A stretch of 64,000 nt of DNA from Terrirubrum sp051646285 (GTDB taxonomy: Bacteria; Pseudomonadota; Alphaproteobacteria; Rhizobiales; Beijerinckiaceae). Positions 50,739 through 59,372 of this stretch are shown piece after piece (positions within the stretch are counted from its first letter, which is position 1; every line of letters begins with the position of its first letter). The notes beneath the pieces were generated by a model that searched no databases, was not told the DNA's origin, and saw nothing but the letters and a program-made list of their open reading frames with translations. A program made the position numbers and the translations under genes. The stretch spans positions 12,924 to 76,923 of the forward strand of contig JBOFCU010000324.1 in NCBI GenBank assembly GCA_051646285.1. Reading direction: 5' to 3'.

Positions 50739-51188
50739 TCAGTTTCTCTTTGGCGCGCTGATGGAGCCGGTCGTTTCCGGGCTGGTTGTTGCAGCCGGTG
50801 CCTGGCCGGCCTGCACAATGCCGGCCTTGGCCTGCGGCGTGCACACAACATGGTCGTTGAAAACGTAACAGACGCTCATGTCGCCGGTGCGGTGATTGAC
50901 GCGGAACACGCCACCCTCGCGCTCGTGACGCGATGCGATGAGCGCATATTCACCGGCGGGCTGGGTGACTGCGCCCTCGCCTGCGCCATAGCATAGCGTG
51001 ACACCAATCGTGCCTTCTTTCAGGCCATACTGGCAGGCTGTCACCTCGCCACTGAAACGGTCGATGCGGTAGACGCGGTTGAGATCGGTTTGCGGCGCGG
51101 CCAGAAAATCAAACGGCGCTGCGGTTGCGGCCATGGGCGCAGACAGGAGCGATACGGTGGCGATGGCAAAACGGCTGATACGGCGCAT
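50739..51188 (-). CDS. Secreted small protein with an internal duplicated motif
   Basis: 149 residues with a Sec signal peptide (RFAIATVSLLSAPMAATA). Residues 39-52 (VYRIDRFSGEVTAC) and 94-107 (VFRVNHRTGDMSVC) are two copies of a pattern V-aromatic-R-[IV]-x-x-x-[ST]-G-x-[VM]-[TS]-x-C. A low-complexity Ala/Thr tail follows. I do not recognise a named family; the duplicated strand-turn-strand with Cys suggests a small beta-repeat fold with a disulfide. ATG 51188 has GGAG at good spacing; the frame upstream is longer but lacks a signal peptide. It is divergent from the gph-like gene. Confidence 0.65.
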   Translation of the reverse strand: MRRISRFAIATVSLLSAPMAATAAPFDFLAAPQTDLNRVYRIDRFSGEVTACQYGLKEGTIGVTLCYGAGEGAVTQPAGEYALIASRHEREGGVFRVNHRTGDMSVCYVFNDHVVCTPQAKAGIVQAGQAPAATTSPETTGSISAPKRN

Positions 51189-51310
51189 CGAAAGTCTCCA
51201 CAGGCGAGTCATGCTGATCCTTGGCATAGCGAACCGTTTTATGGTTGATGAAGCCTTAACGGTCGGCCTGTATCGATCATCCCGCCTGCAATTATTTGAG
51301 ATATGCGCCC

Positions 51311-51994
51311 ATGAGCGACCGACCGACCCTTGTGTTTGATCTCGACGGCACGCTGGCAGACAGCGCACGTGATCTGATCAAGACACTCAATGTCATTCTG
51401 GAATCGCAGAATGTGCCGGGTGTTCCTATCGAAAAAGCGCGTGATCTGCTGGGCGCTGGTGCGCGCCCGCTGATTGAGCGGGGCTTTGCGCTGTATGGCA
51501 AAACATTGCCGCCACCGCTTCTGGACCAGCTTTATCAGGATTTTCTCAATCATTATCACGACCATCTGGCGGATGAGACAGTGCTTTTTCCCGGCGTTCT
51601 GGATTCGCTGGATGCGCTGGAAGCCGAGGGCTGGCGGTTTGCCGTCTGCACCAACAAACTGGAGCAGCATTCGAGGATATTGCTGGATGCGCTGGGCATC
51701 GCCGGGCGTTTTGCCGCCATCTGCGGCAAGGACACATTTCCCGTTTTCAAGCCTGACCCCGGCCATTTGACCGGCACTGTGGCACTGGCCGGCGGCCGGG
51801 CGGACCGGGCTGTCATGGTTGGCGATTCGCGGGCGGATATTGATGCGGCCATTGCCGCAAGCATTCCCGTCGTCGCCGTCAGCTTTGGCTATACCAACGT
51901 GCCCGTGCGCGACCTTGGGCCAACTGTCGTGATCGACCATTTCAGCGAATTGCAAACTGCCGTCCGGCGCTGTGCCAGCCAATTTTCAGCCTGA
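51311..51994 (+). CDS. gph: HAD phosphatase, phosphoglycolate-phosphatase-like
   Basis: 227 residues of the haloacid dehalogenase superfamily. The nucleophile Asp is in VFDLDGTLADSARDL. Motif II is VCTNKLEQH. The Lys and Asp residues of motifs III/IV are in PVFKPDPGHL and MVGDSRADIDAA. This is the Gph layout with a helical cap, so phosphoglycolate removal is the best guess, although related sugar phosphatases cannot be excluded. ATG 51311 is preferred to ATG 51296. A tRNA-Val gene on the other strand follows. Confidence 0.88.
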   Translation: MSDRPTLVFDLDGTLADSARDLIKTLNVILESQNVPGVPIEKARDLLGAGARPLIERGFALYGKTLPPPLLDQLYQDFLNHYHDHLADETVLFPGVLDSLDALEAEGWRFAVCTNKLEQHSRILLDALGIAGRFAAICGKDTFPVFKPDPGHLTGTVALAGGRADRAVMVGDSRADIDAAIAASIPVVAVSFGYTNVPVRDLGPTVVIDHFSELQTAVRRCASQFSA

Positions 51995-52009
51995 TACCGG
52001 ACAATGGAA

Positions 52010-52084
52010 TGGTGGGCGCGACAGGGATTGAACCTGTGACCCCTCCCGTGTGAAGGGAGTGCTCTCCCGCTGAGCTACGCGCCC
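52010..52084 (-). tRNA. tRNA-Val (anticodon CAC)
   Basis: 75 bases on the minus strand, with acceptor stem GGGCGCG/CGCGCCC, D-arm GCTCAGCGGGAGAGC, anticodon arm CTCCCTTCACACGGGAG reading CAC, T-loop GGTTCAATCC, discriminator A and an encoded CCA end. Confidence 0.96.
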
Positions 52085-52190
52085 ATTCCGGGTGTCCGTG
52101 TAGGCAGGGCCGCCCTGCCCGTCAAGCGTTGCTGATGCGTTTTCCGTGAAACCGCATCGTTGCGGCACTGCACTGGCGATGCCGGATTGA

Positions 52191-53018
52191 TCAGTCTTTG
52201 CCGGGGCGAAACGGAATGTCGAGCGGTGCGCCCAGTGGTTCAGGCGCAGGGATCGATATCCGCGCCAGCCGCTCAGCCGATTCTTGGCTTGGCCGGTTTG
52301 CCTGCTGCCCCTGACGGCTGCCGCCCATCGCGTTGTCCTGGTCGCCGATGGCGCTCCGTTGCCCAAACAAGGCTTCCAGCTCGATCGCTGGTGCGGTGAG
52401 AAACGGATATTTTGCCAGCACCTTGCCGCGCACAGCGCGGCAATTGGCCCCCATCATGATGATTGGCTTTTTCAGGCCGGGATATGTGCGCGGCTCACTT
52501 AAAACGTCCAACCCGAACAGGCGCTTGTAAAAGGGCTGATGCTCAGCGCGCACGGTGGCCAGGCCCAGATCAATACCGAAGTAATCACAGGCCAGCCCGG
52601 CCAGACGGACCGTCGCATAGGGCAGATAAGGGTTCTCGCGCGCCATATCGGGGTCAGCGACGAACCGTGTCGGGTCAGACACGGTCGAGCCGGCATTGAT
52701 GTGCGGCGTCAGCACATCGGGGAAAATATCCATCGCGGGTGACTGGCGGTGAAGATTGCTGGCGATGTGAATACGAAGGGAGCTGGCAAGGCGGTTGTTG
52801 AGATACAGACCGAATATCCAGACATTCGCAAGATCATCAAACTTGTCCCTGAACCGCTTTTGACGGTTGGGTGCAATCGCGCCTTCCCTTAGGTATGCAT
52901 CATAGCGCAAACGGTAAATCACGTCGCGATCTTCGTCGGTTACAGCAATGCGGTAATCGACTTGTTCAATGAAATCAGCGACCTTAGCCGCAAAAGACTG
53001 ATCCGTTTGAAATTGCAT
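52191..53018 (-). CDS. GNAT-fold acyl synthase, FeeM/LuxI-like
   Basis: 275 residues. The N-terminal two thirds match the FeeM-type N-acyl amino acid synthase core, a GNAT-fold relative of autoinducer synthases: DEDRDVIYRLRYDAYLREGA, IFGLYLNNRLASSLRIHI, DPTRFVADPDMAREN and LATVRAEHQPFYKRLFGL. Such enzymes use an acyl carrier protein or acyl-CoA to acylate an amine. The last 60 residues are polar and poorly conserved (SRQGQQANRPSQESAER). It follows a membrane GGDEF-EAL gene by 197 bases on the same strand. The acyl donor and acceptor are unknown. Confidence 0.75.
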   Translation of the reverse strand: MQFQTDQSFAAKVADFIEQVDYRIAVTDEDRDVIYRLRYDAYLREGAIAPNRQKRFRDKFDDLANVWIFGLYLNNRLASSLRIHIASNLHRQSPAMDIFPDVLTPHINAGSTVSDPTRFVADPDMARENPYLPYATVRLAGLACDYFGIDLGLATVRAEHQPFYKRLFGLDVLSEPRTYPGLKKPIIMMGANCRAVRGKVLAKYPFLTAPAIELEALFGQRSAIGDQDNAMGGSRQGQQANRPSQESAERLARISIPAPEPLGAPLDIPFRPGKD

Positions 53019-53215
53019 AAAACTTGCCCCGTATGCGCCGATGGTTCGACGTCGAGGGAAATTGTTAATGCATTCTTTACCACAGTAAAGACGGGCGTAA
53101 AAAAAGGATTAATACGCTGCGCCGGTTTGGCGCAGATGTTAACACAAATCAATTAACAGAGGTTGGTGTGATATTCGTATGCGAATGATCAGCCAGCTGG
53201 TTGATCTGCCACACG

Positions 53216-55630
53216 TCACATAGCGCCATGTCTTTTTGCCGGCTGTCTTTTTTGTTGCGTCGTGTATTCTGGCTCAGTGAGCAGTGCCCGAACAACTTCA
53301 GCCGTTGATGGCGGACTGAACAGGAAGCCCTGCACTTCGTCGACAGTGCCACTCTCGGAGAGAATGGCCAGCTGTTCATAGGTTTCCACGCCTTCAATCA
53401 CAACCGTCATGCCAAGGTCAGCACTGAGCTGTGTCACGCCGAGCAACAGTTTTTTAGCGCGCATGTCCGTTTCAACATTGCGCAGGAAGGAGCGATCAAT
53501 CTTGACTTTGTTGAGCGGGAGATTTTGCAGATGACTCAGGCTTGAATAGCCTGTCCCAAAATCATCGAGCGCCGTGCGCACACCCATGGCGCGCAGGCGA
53601 TGCAGGACATCGACCGTGGCCTGCATGTCATGCAGCAATGCCGATTCCGTCACTTCAATTTCCAGACGGTGAGGCGCAAGCCCGGCATTTTTCAAGGTGC
53701 GCCCGATGACCTCGACAACATCGGACCGCTGCAATTGAACCGGCGACAAATTCACCGATACATTGGTGCTTACAGGCCAGCGTGCACATTCTTCACACGC
53801 CTTGCGCAAAATCTGTTCGCCGATCTCGAGGATCATGCCGTTTTCTTCGGACAAGGGAATGAACGTTGCCGGAGAAATCATCCCCTTGGCCGGATGAACC
53901 CACCGTGCAAGGGCTTCGCAAACTGTGATGGTGTTGCGCCGGATATTGTAGAGCGGCTGAAAAAATGGCTCAAACGCGTCAGCCTTGATTGCTGCGCGCA
54001 TATCCAGTTCAAGCGCACGCCGGGCCTGGGCACGCTCGTCCATCTCCATTTCAAAGAAGTTGAATGCCTTGCGTCCGCTGGCTTTGGCGCGGGACAGCGC
54101 CATATCGGCTTTCTTGAACAAAATATCCACGGTTTGCCCGTCGCGCGGCGCAAGCGCGATACCAATGGATGCGCTGACGATAATCTCCTGGCCGTCAATC
54201 ACGCATGGCGCGGCCAGCGTTTCAATAATGCGACCAGCCAAGGTCGATGCATCATCTTGTGACGTGCAATGGCGTTGCAGAATGACAAATTCGTCTCCGG
54301 CAAACCGGGCGACTGTATCATGGGTGCGCAATTGGGAGCGAATACGGTCAGCCACTTCAAACAGCAGGGCATCACCGATAGCATGACCCAATGTGTCATT
54401 CACATCCTTGAAATTGTCGACATCGACAAACAGGATGGCAAATGGGTCATCCTTGCGGTTGCCATGCAAAACCGCGTCGACCATCTCTTGAAAATGCCCA
54501 CGGTTTGGCAGCCCCGTTAGCGTATCATATCGTGTGATATGCGCGAGCCGCGCCTGTGCTTCTGCCTTTGCCGTTATGTCTTCCAGCATTGTCAAGAAGC
54601 CGCCATTGGTCAGGCGCTCTGACGAAATATCGAAGATGTGGCCGGCGAATGAAATGCCTGTGCGGTGTTCGGCATCCAGTCCTGGTGCGGGCGGGCCGAG
54701 GGCTTCGGCAACGGTCCTGCGCTGATCAGATGTAATACGCCCGCTAACGACATATTCATCGAGCATATTTTCCAGCGACCAGCCGAAGCGTGACAGGCCA
54801 GGATCGACGCCCATGAATTGCGCCCAGCGCGAGTTTGAAACGACCAGATGGCCGGTCTCGTCAAACATGCTCATGCCGTGCGGGAGATTGCTGAGCGCTG
54901 CATCAAACCGGTTCGCCAGCACGCTGGCTTCATGGGATGAAAAGACCGCATCAAAAAACAGCTTGCGCAATTTTTCGGTGTTGCGCCCAACACTGAACAT
55001 GAATGGCACGATAAACGCGGACAAGATGTAGTGATGGATTTCACCGCTGATCAGCAGGCCCATCACGAATGGAATAAACAGGCACCAGACCTGCCAGCGC
55101 ACCAGCCTTGCACTGGTAAAATTGCGGCCGATCACACCCATGCACATGGATACTGCGAGCATGGCGCAAAGCAGCTGGCCGAACTCATTGTTCGTGAATC
55201 CAAAAACAATAAAGCAGGTCAGGCCGATCAGCAGCATGCTCAGTGAGGCACAGGTCTCATAGAGCCGCTCCCACATGGCGCAGGCTGCTGCAGTGCTTGG
55301 CTTGGCCGGCAATGCGGCGTAGCGGCGAAACTGCCTGTAGCGCGCTATGTTGAGCACGACGGTCAGCAGCAGAATGGTGCCGATGGCATAGTTATACGTC
55401 GAATAGAAAGTCAGGGCTGTAACGGCGATTGTCGAGACGGCGCCCGCCAAAAATGTCTGCACGTCTGAAAACAGCATATCAACGAGTTTGGCCCTGCTCT
55501 CTTTCGGCAGCAGTAACCCGCTTATCTGGTTCCGGTCGGGGGCGGTTATCATTGTCATTTTAGCCCGGCTTGGCGCATGACGGTTTTGCGTCAGATGGAC
55601 AAAATTTGCCTTGAGAAAGTTGCGTTTCAC
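53216..55630 (-). CDS. Membrane PAS-GGDEF-EAL protein
   Basis: 804 residues in the longest form. Five to six membrane helices occupy about residues 58-218. A PAS-like module (ALSNLPHGMSMFDETGHLV) follows. The cyclase domain carries AGDEF (444-448), an accepted variant of GGDEF, with an RxxD inhibitory site RTHD at 435-438. The EAL domain has CEALARWVHP (EAL 572-574), EVTESALL, DDFGTGYSS and IEGVET. It probably both makes and degrades c-di-GMP in answer to a membrane signal. The start is uncertain: GTG 55630 and ATG 55558 both lack a clear ribosome-binding site. The FeeM-like gene lies downstream on the same strand. Confidence 0.88.
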   Translation of the reverse strand: MKRNFLKANFVHLTQNRHAPSRAKMTMITAPDRNQISGLLLPKESRAKLVDMLFSDVQTFLAGAVSTIAVTALTFYSTYNYAIGTILLLTVVLNIARYRQFRRYAALPAKPSTAAACAMWERLYETCASLSMLLIGLTCFIVFGFTNNEFGQLLCAMLAVSMCMGVIGRNFTSARLVRWQVWCLFIPFVMGLLISGEIHHYILSAFIVPFMFSVGRNTEKLRKLFFDAVFSSHEASVLANRFDAALSNLPHGMSMFDETGHLVVSNSRWAQFMGVDPGLSRFGWSLENMLDEYVVSGRITSDQRRTVAEALGPPAPGLDAEHRTGISFAGHIFDISSERLTNGGFLTMLEDITAKAEAQARLAHITRYDTLTGLPNRGHFQEMVDAVLHGNRKDDPFAILFVDVDNFKDVNDTLGHAIGDALLFEVADRIRSQLRTHDTVARFAGDEFVILQRHCTSQDDASTLAGRIIETLAAPCVIDGQEIIVSASIGIALAPRDGQTVDILFKKADMALSRAKASGRKAFNFFEMEMDERAQARRALELDMRAAIKADAFEPFFQPLYNIRRNTITVCEALARWVHPAKGMISPATFIPLSEENGMILEIGEQILRKACEECARWPVSTNVSVNLSPVQLQRSDVVEVIGRTLKNAGLAPHRLEIEVTESALLHDMQATVDVLHRLRAMGVRTALDDFGTGYSSLSHLQNLPLNKVKIDRSFLRNVETDMRAKKLLLGVTQLSADLGMTVVIEGVETYEQLAILSESGTVDEVQGFLFSPPSTAEVVRALLTEPEYTTQQKRQPAKRHGAM

Positions 55631-55785
55631 TTAAGGAAAGTGAAGTTTTTCGTGCGAATTTGTGGTGTAATTGCGCGTTACAGGTGTGGTTCACCGATAC
55701 GTTTCTGAAGCATCTGCGGCGTCAGATCAGGCCCATATCCGCAAGCCTCTGTCAGTGCTTGATTATTTCTGAGCCACGCTGTCAG

Positions 55786-56604
55786 TCACCGGCTGGCGGC
55801 CATGCTGATGGCCTCGACAGCTCGCCGCAATGCGGGAAGAAATTTTTCGCGCATGGTTTGTGCGGATACGCGCGCGGCCTGCGCACTGATGTTGATGGCC
55901 AGATGCGGACCGCGCGGGCCTTCACTCACGGGCACGGCAATCGACCGGAGCCCGATTTCCAATTCGTCCGACACCAGGGCAAAGCCATTGGCGCGAATGT
56001 CTGCCAGACGGGCGCGCATCGCCGGCGCTGCCGTGATGGTCTCGCCGGTGTAAGGTTTCAGCGCCGTTTGAGCCAGATATTGATCCAGTTCGCGCGGGTG
56101 AAGCTGCGCCAGCAGCACCTGCCCCATCGAGGTCGCATGCGCAGGCAGCCGGGTGCCGACAGCGAGCGTGACTGACATGATGCGATGCATGGCAGGTGAG
56201 CGGGCAACATAAATGATATCGCTGCCATCCAGCATGGCGGCCGAAGCGGATTCTTCGGTTTCGCGGGTCAAATCCACTAAGACCTCGCGCACGATTTCAA
56301 GCTGGCTCAAGCCGGACAGAAACGTCTGCCCAATCGTGAGGATCGCCGGCGTGAGTTCAAAATTTTTGCCATCGGACCGGGCCAGCCCCATGCTGGTCAG
56401 GGTCAGCAAAAACCGGCGTGCTGCGGCACGCGTCAGGCCAGTTTGTGCGGCCACATCGGTGATGGTTTGCGACCGCTGCCCATCAAAGCTGCGGATGACA
56501 TCCAGTCCGCGCCGGAAGGATTCGACCGTTTCATCTCTTGGCACTGTGTTCCCCACTGGTTTTGCGATGGCCTGTTCAGCGCGTGGCGCTCCAAATGTTC
56601 GCAT
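55786..56604 (-). CDS. pcaR: IclR-family regulator of protocatechuate genes (PcaR/PcaU type)
   Basis: 272 residues. An N-terminal winged helix (TITDVAAQTGLTRAAARRFLL, in parts ITDVAAQTGLTRAAARR) is followed by the IclR effector domain (GTRLPAHATSMGQVLLA, NGFALVSDELEIGLRSIAVPV). The region ETVESFRRGLDVIRSF is typical of the PcaR/PcaU/PobR group. It is divergent from pcaIJF, and a strong inverted repeat overlaps its own start codon, so it likely controls itself and pcaIJF. The ATG at 56604 is the only Met near the N-terminus; an in-frame TTG at 56613 is unlikely. Confidence 0.85.
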   Translation of the reverse strand: MRTFGAPRAEQAIAKPVGNTVPRDETVESFRRGLDVIRSFDGQRSQTITDVAAQTGLTRAAARRFLLTLTSMGLARSDGKNFELTPAILTIGQTFLSGLSQLEIVREVLVDLTRETEESASAAMLDGSDIIYVARSPAMHRIMSVTLAVGTRLPAHATSMGQVLLAQLHPRELDQYLAQTALKPYTGETITAAPAMRARLADIRANGFALVSDELEIGLRSIAVPVSEGPRGPHLAINISAQAARVSAQTMREKFLPALRRAVEAISMAASR

Positions 56605-56633
56605 ATCGAACAATTATGTGATTATGCGAACAT
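56595..56633. promoter_or_regulatory. Probable IclR operator between pcaR and pcaI
   Basis: A perfect 10-bp inverted repeat, ATGTTCGCAT (56595-56604) and ATGCGAACAT (56624-56633), is separated by 19 bases. The left arm also forms a compact palindrome GTTCG-CATAT-CGAAC (56597-56611). Regulators of the PcaU/PobR/PcaR group bind such GTTCG-type palindromes. The site covers the regulator's start codon and lies about 100 bases before pcaI, which suits autorepression plus activation of pcaIJF. Confidence 0.65.
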
Positions 56634-56731
56634 TCTATTGACCTGTTTGGCTGCTTGACGCAAGAGGATGTCAATGAATGGGAGCCGCCGCATCAAGGGT
56701 GGCCATGGGACTGACAAGGGAAACGCAGATC

Positions 56732-57415
56732 ATGATCAACAAAATCCAGCCATCCATCGAGGCCGCCGTGGCTGATATCAAGGATGGCGCTACCATTCTG
56801 GTTGGCGGGTTCGGCACAGCCGGTATGCCGTTTGCGCTGGTCGATGCCCTGATTGCGCAAGGCGCGCGCGATCTGACCATCGTGTCCAACAATGCCGGCA
56901 ATGCCGAGGCCGGGCTTGCGGCTCTGCTCAAAGCCAAGCGCGTGCGCAAGATCATCTGTTCGTTCCCGCGCCAGACGGATTCGTGGGTTTTTGACGGGCT
57001 TTATCGCGCCGGTGAAATCGAGCTTGAGGTTGTGCCACAGGGCAATCTGGCCGAGCGCATGCGTGCAGCGGGCGCTGGTATCGGCGCTTTTTTCTGCCCG
57101 ACAGGCTATGGCACGCTGCTGGCCGGTGATCGTGAAACCCGCACCATCAACGGCAAGAATTATGTGCTCGAATATCCGATCCATGGCGATGTGGCGCTGA
57201 TCAAGGCGCTGAAGGGCGACCGTTGGGGCAACCTGATTTATCGTAAAACTGCCCGCAACTTCGGCCCGGTGATGGCGATGGCGGCCAAAACCACCATTGT
57301 AGAAGTTGACGATATCGTGGAGCTCGGCGCGCTCGATCCTGAAGCGGTGGTGACGCCGGGCATTTTTGTGCAACGTGTTGTGCCTGTTGCAGCCATCCAG
57401 AAACAAGCCGCCTGA
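56732..57415 (+). CDS. pcaI: 3-oxoadipate CoA-transferase, subunit A
   Basis: With PcaJ, moves CoA from succinyl-CoA to 3-oxoadipate. The 227 residues contain ILVGGFGTAGMPFALVDAL and VSNNAGNAEAGLAALL, the CoA-binding GGFG and NNAG signatures of the alpha subunit. The ATG 56732 (MINKIQPSIEAAV) is preferred; earlier in-frame starts (56678, 56705) add non-conserved residues. Because pcaF follows, the oxoadipate role is more likely than acetoacetate or succinyl transfer. pcaJ follows after 22 bases. Confidence 0.92.
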   Translation: MINKIQPSIEAAVADIKDGATILVGGFGTAGMPFALVDALIAQGARDLTIVSNNAGNAEAGLAALLKAKRVRKIICSFPRQTDSWVFDGLYRAGEIELEVVPQGNLAERMRAAGAGIGAFFCPTGYGTLLAGDRETRTINGKNYVLEYPIHGDVALIKALKGDRWGNLIYRKTARNFGPVMAMAAKTTIVEVDDIVELGALDPEAVVTPGIFVQRVVPVAAIQKQAA

Positions 57416-57437
57416 GCGGACATTGAGGGACACTTCC

Positions 57438-58094
57438 ATGAAAAAGCTGACACGCGAAGAGATGGCGGCCCGCGTCGCCCAGGATATTCCCAACGGAGCG
57501 TTTGTGAATCTCGGCATCGGCTTGCCGACGCTGGTGGCCGATTATTTACCGAAGGACCGTGAAATCATTCTTCACACGGAAAATGGCCTGCTCGGCATGG
57601 GCCCATCACCGGCCAAGGGGCAAGAAGACTGGGACCTGATCAACGCTGGCAAACAGGCCGTGACTGCCCTGCCAGGCGCGGCGTATTTTCATCATGCCGA
57701 TTCATTTGCCATGATGCGCGGCGGCCATCTGGATTTCTGCGTGCTAGGCGCATTTCAGGTGTCGCAAAAAGGCGATCTCGCGAACTGGCATACGGGCGCG
57801 AAGGATGCCATCCCTGCCGTTGGCGGCGCGATGGATCTCGCCATAGGTGCCAAGAAAACCTTTGTGATGATGGAACATCTCACCAAGGACGGCAAAAGCA
57901 AGCTGGTGCCTGAATGCACCTATCCGTTGACGGGGCAGGCCTGTGTCTCCCGCATCTATACAGATCTGGCCGTTCTCGACGTGTCGCAGGATGGATTTGT
58001 CGCGATTGAAATCGTGCCAGGGCTTTCGCTGGAAGAATTGGTGAAACTGAGCGGCGTCGCTATTCGCGATGGCCGGGCAAAAATCGCCGCCTGA
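57438..58094 (+). CDS. pcaJ: 3-oxoadipate CoA-transferase, subunit B
   Basis: Beta subunit of the CoA-transferase. The 218 residues include GAFVNLGIGLPTLVADYL and the catalytic Glu in LHTENGLLGMGP, the ENG signature that forms the CoA thioester. GGHLDFCVLGAFQVS and the C-terminal LDVSQDGF are also family-like. ATG 57438 begins the conserved MKKLTREEMAARVA; an upstream frame overlaps pcaI and is rejected. pcaF follows after 26 bases. Confidence 0.94.
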   Translation: MKKLTREEMAARVAQDIPNGAFVNLGIGLPTLVADYLPKDREIILHTENGLLGMGPSPAKGQEDWDLINAGKQAVTALPGAAYFHHADSFAMMRGGHLDFCVLGAFQVSQKGDLANWHTGAKDAIPAVGGAMDLAIGAKKTFVMMEHLTKDGKSKLVPECTYPLTGQACVSRIYTDLAVLDVSQDGFVAIEIVPGLSLEELVKLSGVAIRDGRAKIAA

Positions 58095-58120
58095 AGTATC
58101 AAACACTGATGGAGATCATG

Positions 58121-59320
58121 ATGGACGCGTTTATCTGTGACTATGTGCGCACGCCGATTGGCCGCTTCGGCGGTTCCCTGTCTTCGGTGCGGGCTGACGA
58201 TCTTGGCGCCGTGCCGATCAAGGCGCTGATGGCGCGCCATGCCAATCTCGACTGGTCGCAGATTGATGAGGTGTTTTACGGCTGCGCCAATCAGGCTGGC
58301 GAAGACAACCGCAACGTCGCACGCATGTCGGCCTTGCTGGCCGGGTTGCCTGTCGATGTTCCGGGCACGACGATCAACCGGCTGTGCGGTTCGGGCATGG
58401 ATGCGGTGATTGCCGCTGCCCGCGGCATCAAGTCCGGGGAAATTGATATTGCCATTGCTGGCGGCGTGGAATCCATGTCACGCGCGCCCTTCGTCATGCC
58501 CAAGGCAGACAGCGCGTTTTCGCGCCATGCGGAAATTCACGATACGACTATCGGCTGGCGCTTCGTGAACCCGCTGATGAAAGCCCAGTATGGCGTCGAT
58601 TCCATGCCGGAGACGGCTGAAAATGTCGCGGAAGATTTCAAGATTTCGCGGGAAGATCAGGACAAATTTGCGTTCAATTCGCAAAAGCGTGCGTCGGCGG
58701 CTGTGAAGAATGGTGTGTTCGATCGTGAAATCGTGCCAGTGACTATCCCGCAGCGCAAGGGTGATCCCGTGATCGTCGCTCGCGACGAGCATCCACGCGA
58801 AACAACCATCGAGGCCTTGAACAAGCTTGGAACGCCGTTCCGCAAGGGCGGCAGCGTGACTGCCGGCAATGCTTCCGGCGTGAATGATGGCGCAGCGGCT
58901 TTGATTATTGCTTCGGAAGCGGCCGCCAAGAAATACGGACTGACTCCGATTGCGCGTATCCTTGGCGGTGCCTCAGCCGGTGTTGCGCCCCGCATCATGG
59001 GCTTCGGCCCCGCACCAGCGACGAAGAAGCTCTGTGCCCGCCTGGGTATCAAGCCGCAGGATTTCGATATCATCGAACTCAATGAAGCCTTTGCCAGCCA
59101 GGGATTGGCGACTTTGCGCGATCTCGGAATCGCGGATGATGCCGCGCATGTGAATCCGAATGGCGGCGCGATTGCTCTTGGCCATCCGCTTGGCATGTCC
59201 GGCGCCCGTATCGCCGGCACCGCAGCGCTTGAGCTGAAAGCCAAAGGCGGCAAGCTGGCATTGGCGACCATGTGCATTGGCGTCGGCCAAGGCATTGCCA
59301 TTGCCATCGAGCGCGTGTGA
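58121..59320 (+). CDS. pcaF: 3-oxoadipyl-CoA thiolase
   Basis: Splits 3-oxoadipyl-CoA to succinyl-CoA and acetyl-CoA, the last step of the pathway. The 399 residues hold the thiolase catalytic Cys in TINRLCGSGMDAV, the active-site His in NPNGGAIALGHPLGMSGAR (GHPLG), and the second Cys in TMCIGVGQG. Starts at 58118 and 58121 are adjacent, and GGAG lies just upstream. PcaF-specific placement comes from pcaIJ. A strong terminator follows. Confidence 0.95.
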   Translation: MDAFICDYVRTPIGRFGGSLSSVRADDLGAVPIKALMARHANLDWSQIDEVFYGCANQAGEDNRNVARMSALLAGLPVDVPGTTINRLCGSGMDAVIAAARGIKSGEIDIAIAGGVESMSRAPFVMPKADSAFSRHAEIHDTTIGWRFVNPLMKAQYGVDSMPETAENVAEDFKISREDQDKFAFNSQKRASAAVKNGVFDREIVPVTIPQRKGDPVIVARDEHPRETTIEALNKLGTPFRKGGSVTAGNASGVNDGAAALIIASEAAAKKYGLTPIARILGGASAGVAPRIMGFGPAPATKKLCARLGIKPQDFDIIELNEAFASQGLATLRDLGIADDAAHVNPNGGAIALGHPLGMSGARIAGTAALELKAKGGKLALATMCIGVGQGIAIAIERV

Positions 59321-59339
59321 TTGCACCGACTGCCGACAC

Positions 59340-59372
59340 AATAAGCCCGCCTGTTGGCGGGCTTATTTTTTG
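59340..59372. terminator. Bidirectional terminator, pcaF / LysR gene
   Basis: A perfect 12-bp stem AATAAGCCCGCC/GGCGGGCTTATT with loop TGTT is followed by TTTTTGC on the plus strand. It lies 20 bases after pcaF and covers the last codon of the convergent LysR gene, so it can also act on that transcript. Confidence 0.92.

Noticed and set aside
53117..53135. Hairpin CTGCGCC/GGCGCAG between the two signalling genes, considered as a terminator
   Set aside because: The stem is perfect, but the minus-strand T-run begins about ten bases later, so termination is not supported.
53065..53156. Four TTAA motifs upstream of the FeeM-like gene, considered as CtrA sites
   Set aside because: No pair has the TTAA-N7-TTAA spacing. 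The nearest (TTAA-N7-TTTAC at 53065) lacks the second TTAA, and the 53139/53153 pair is spaced by ten.
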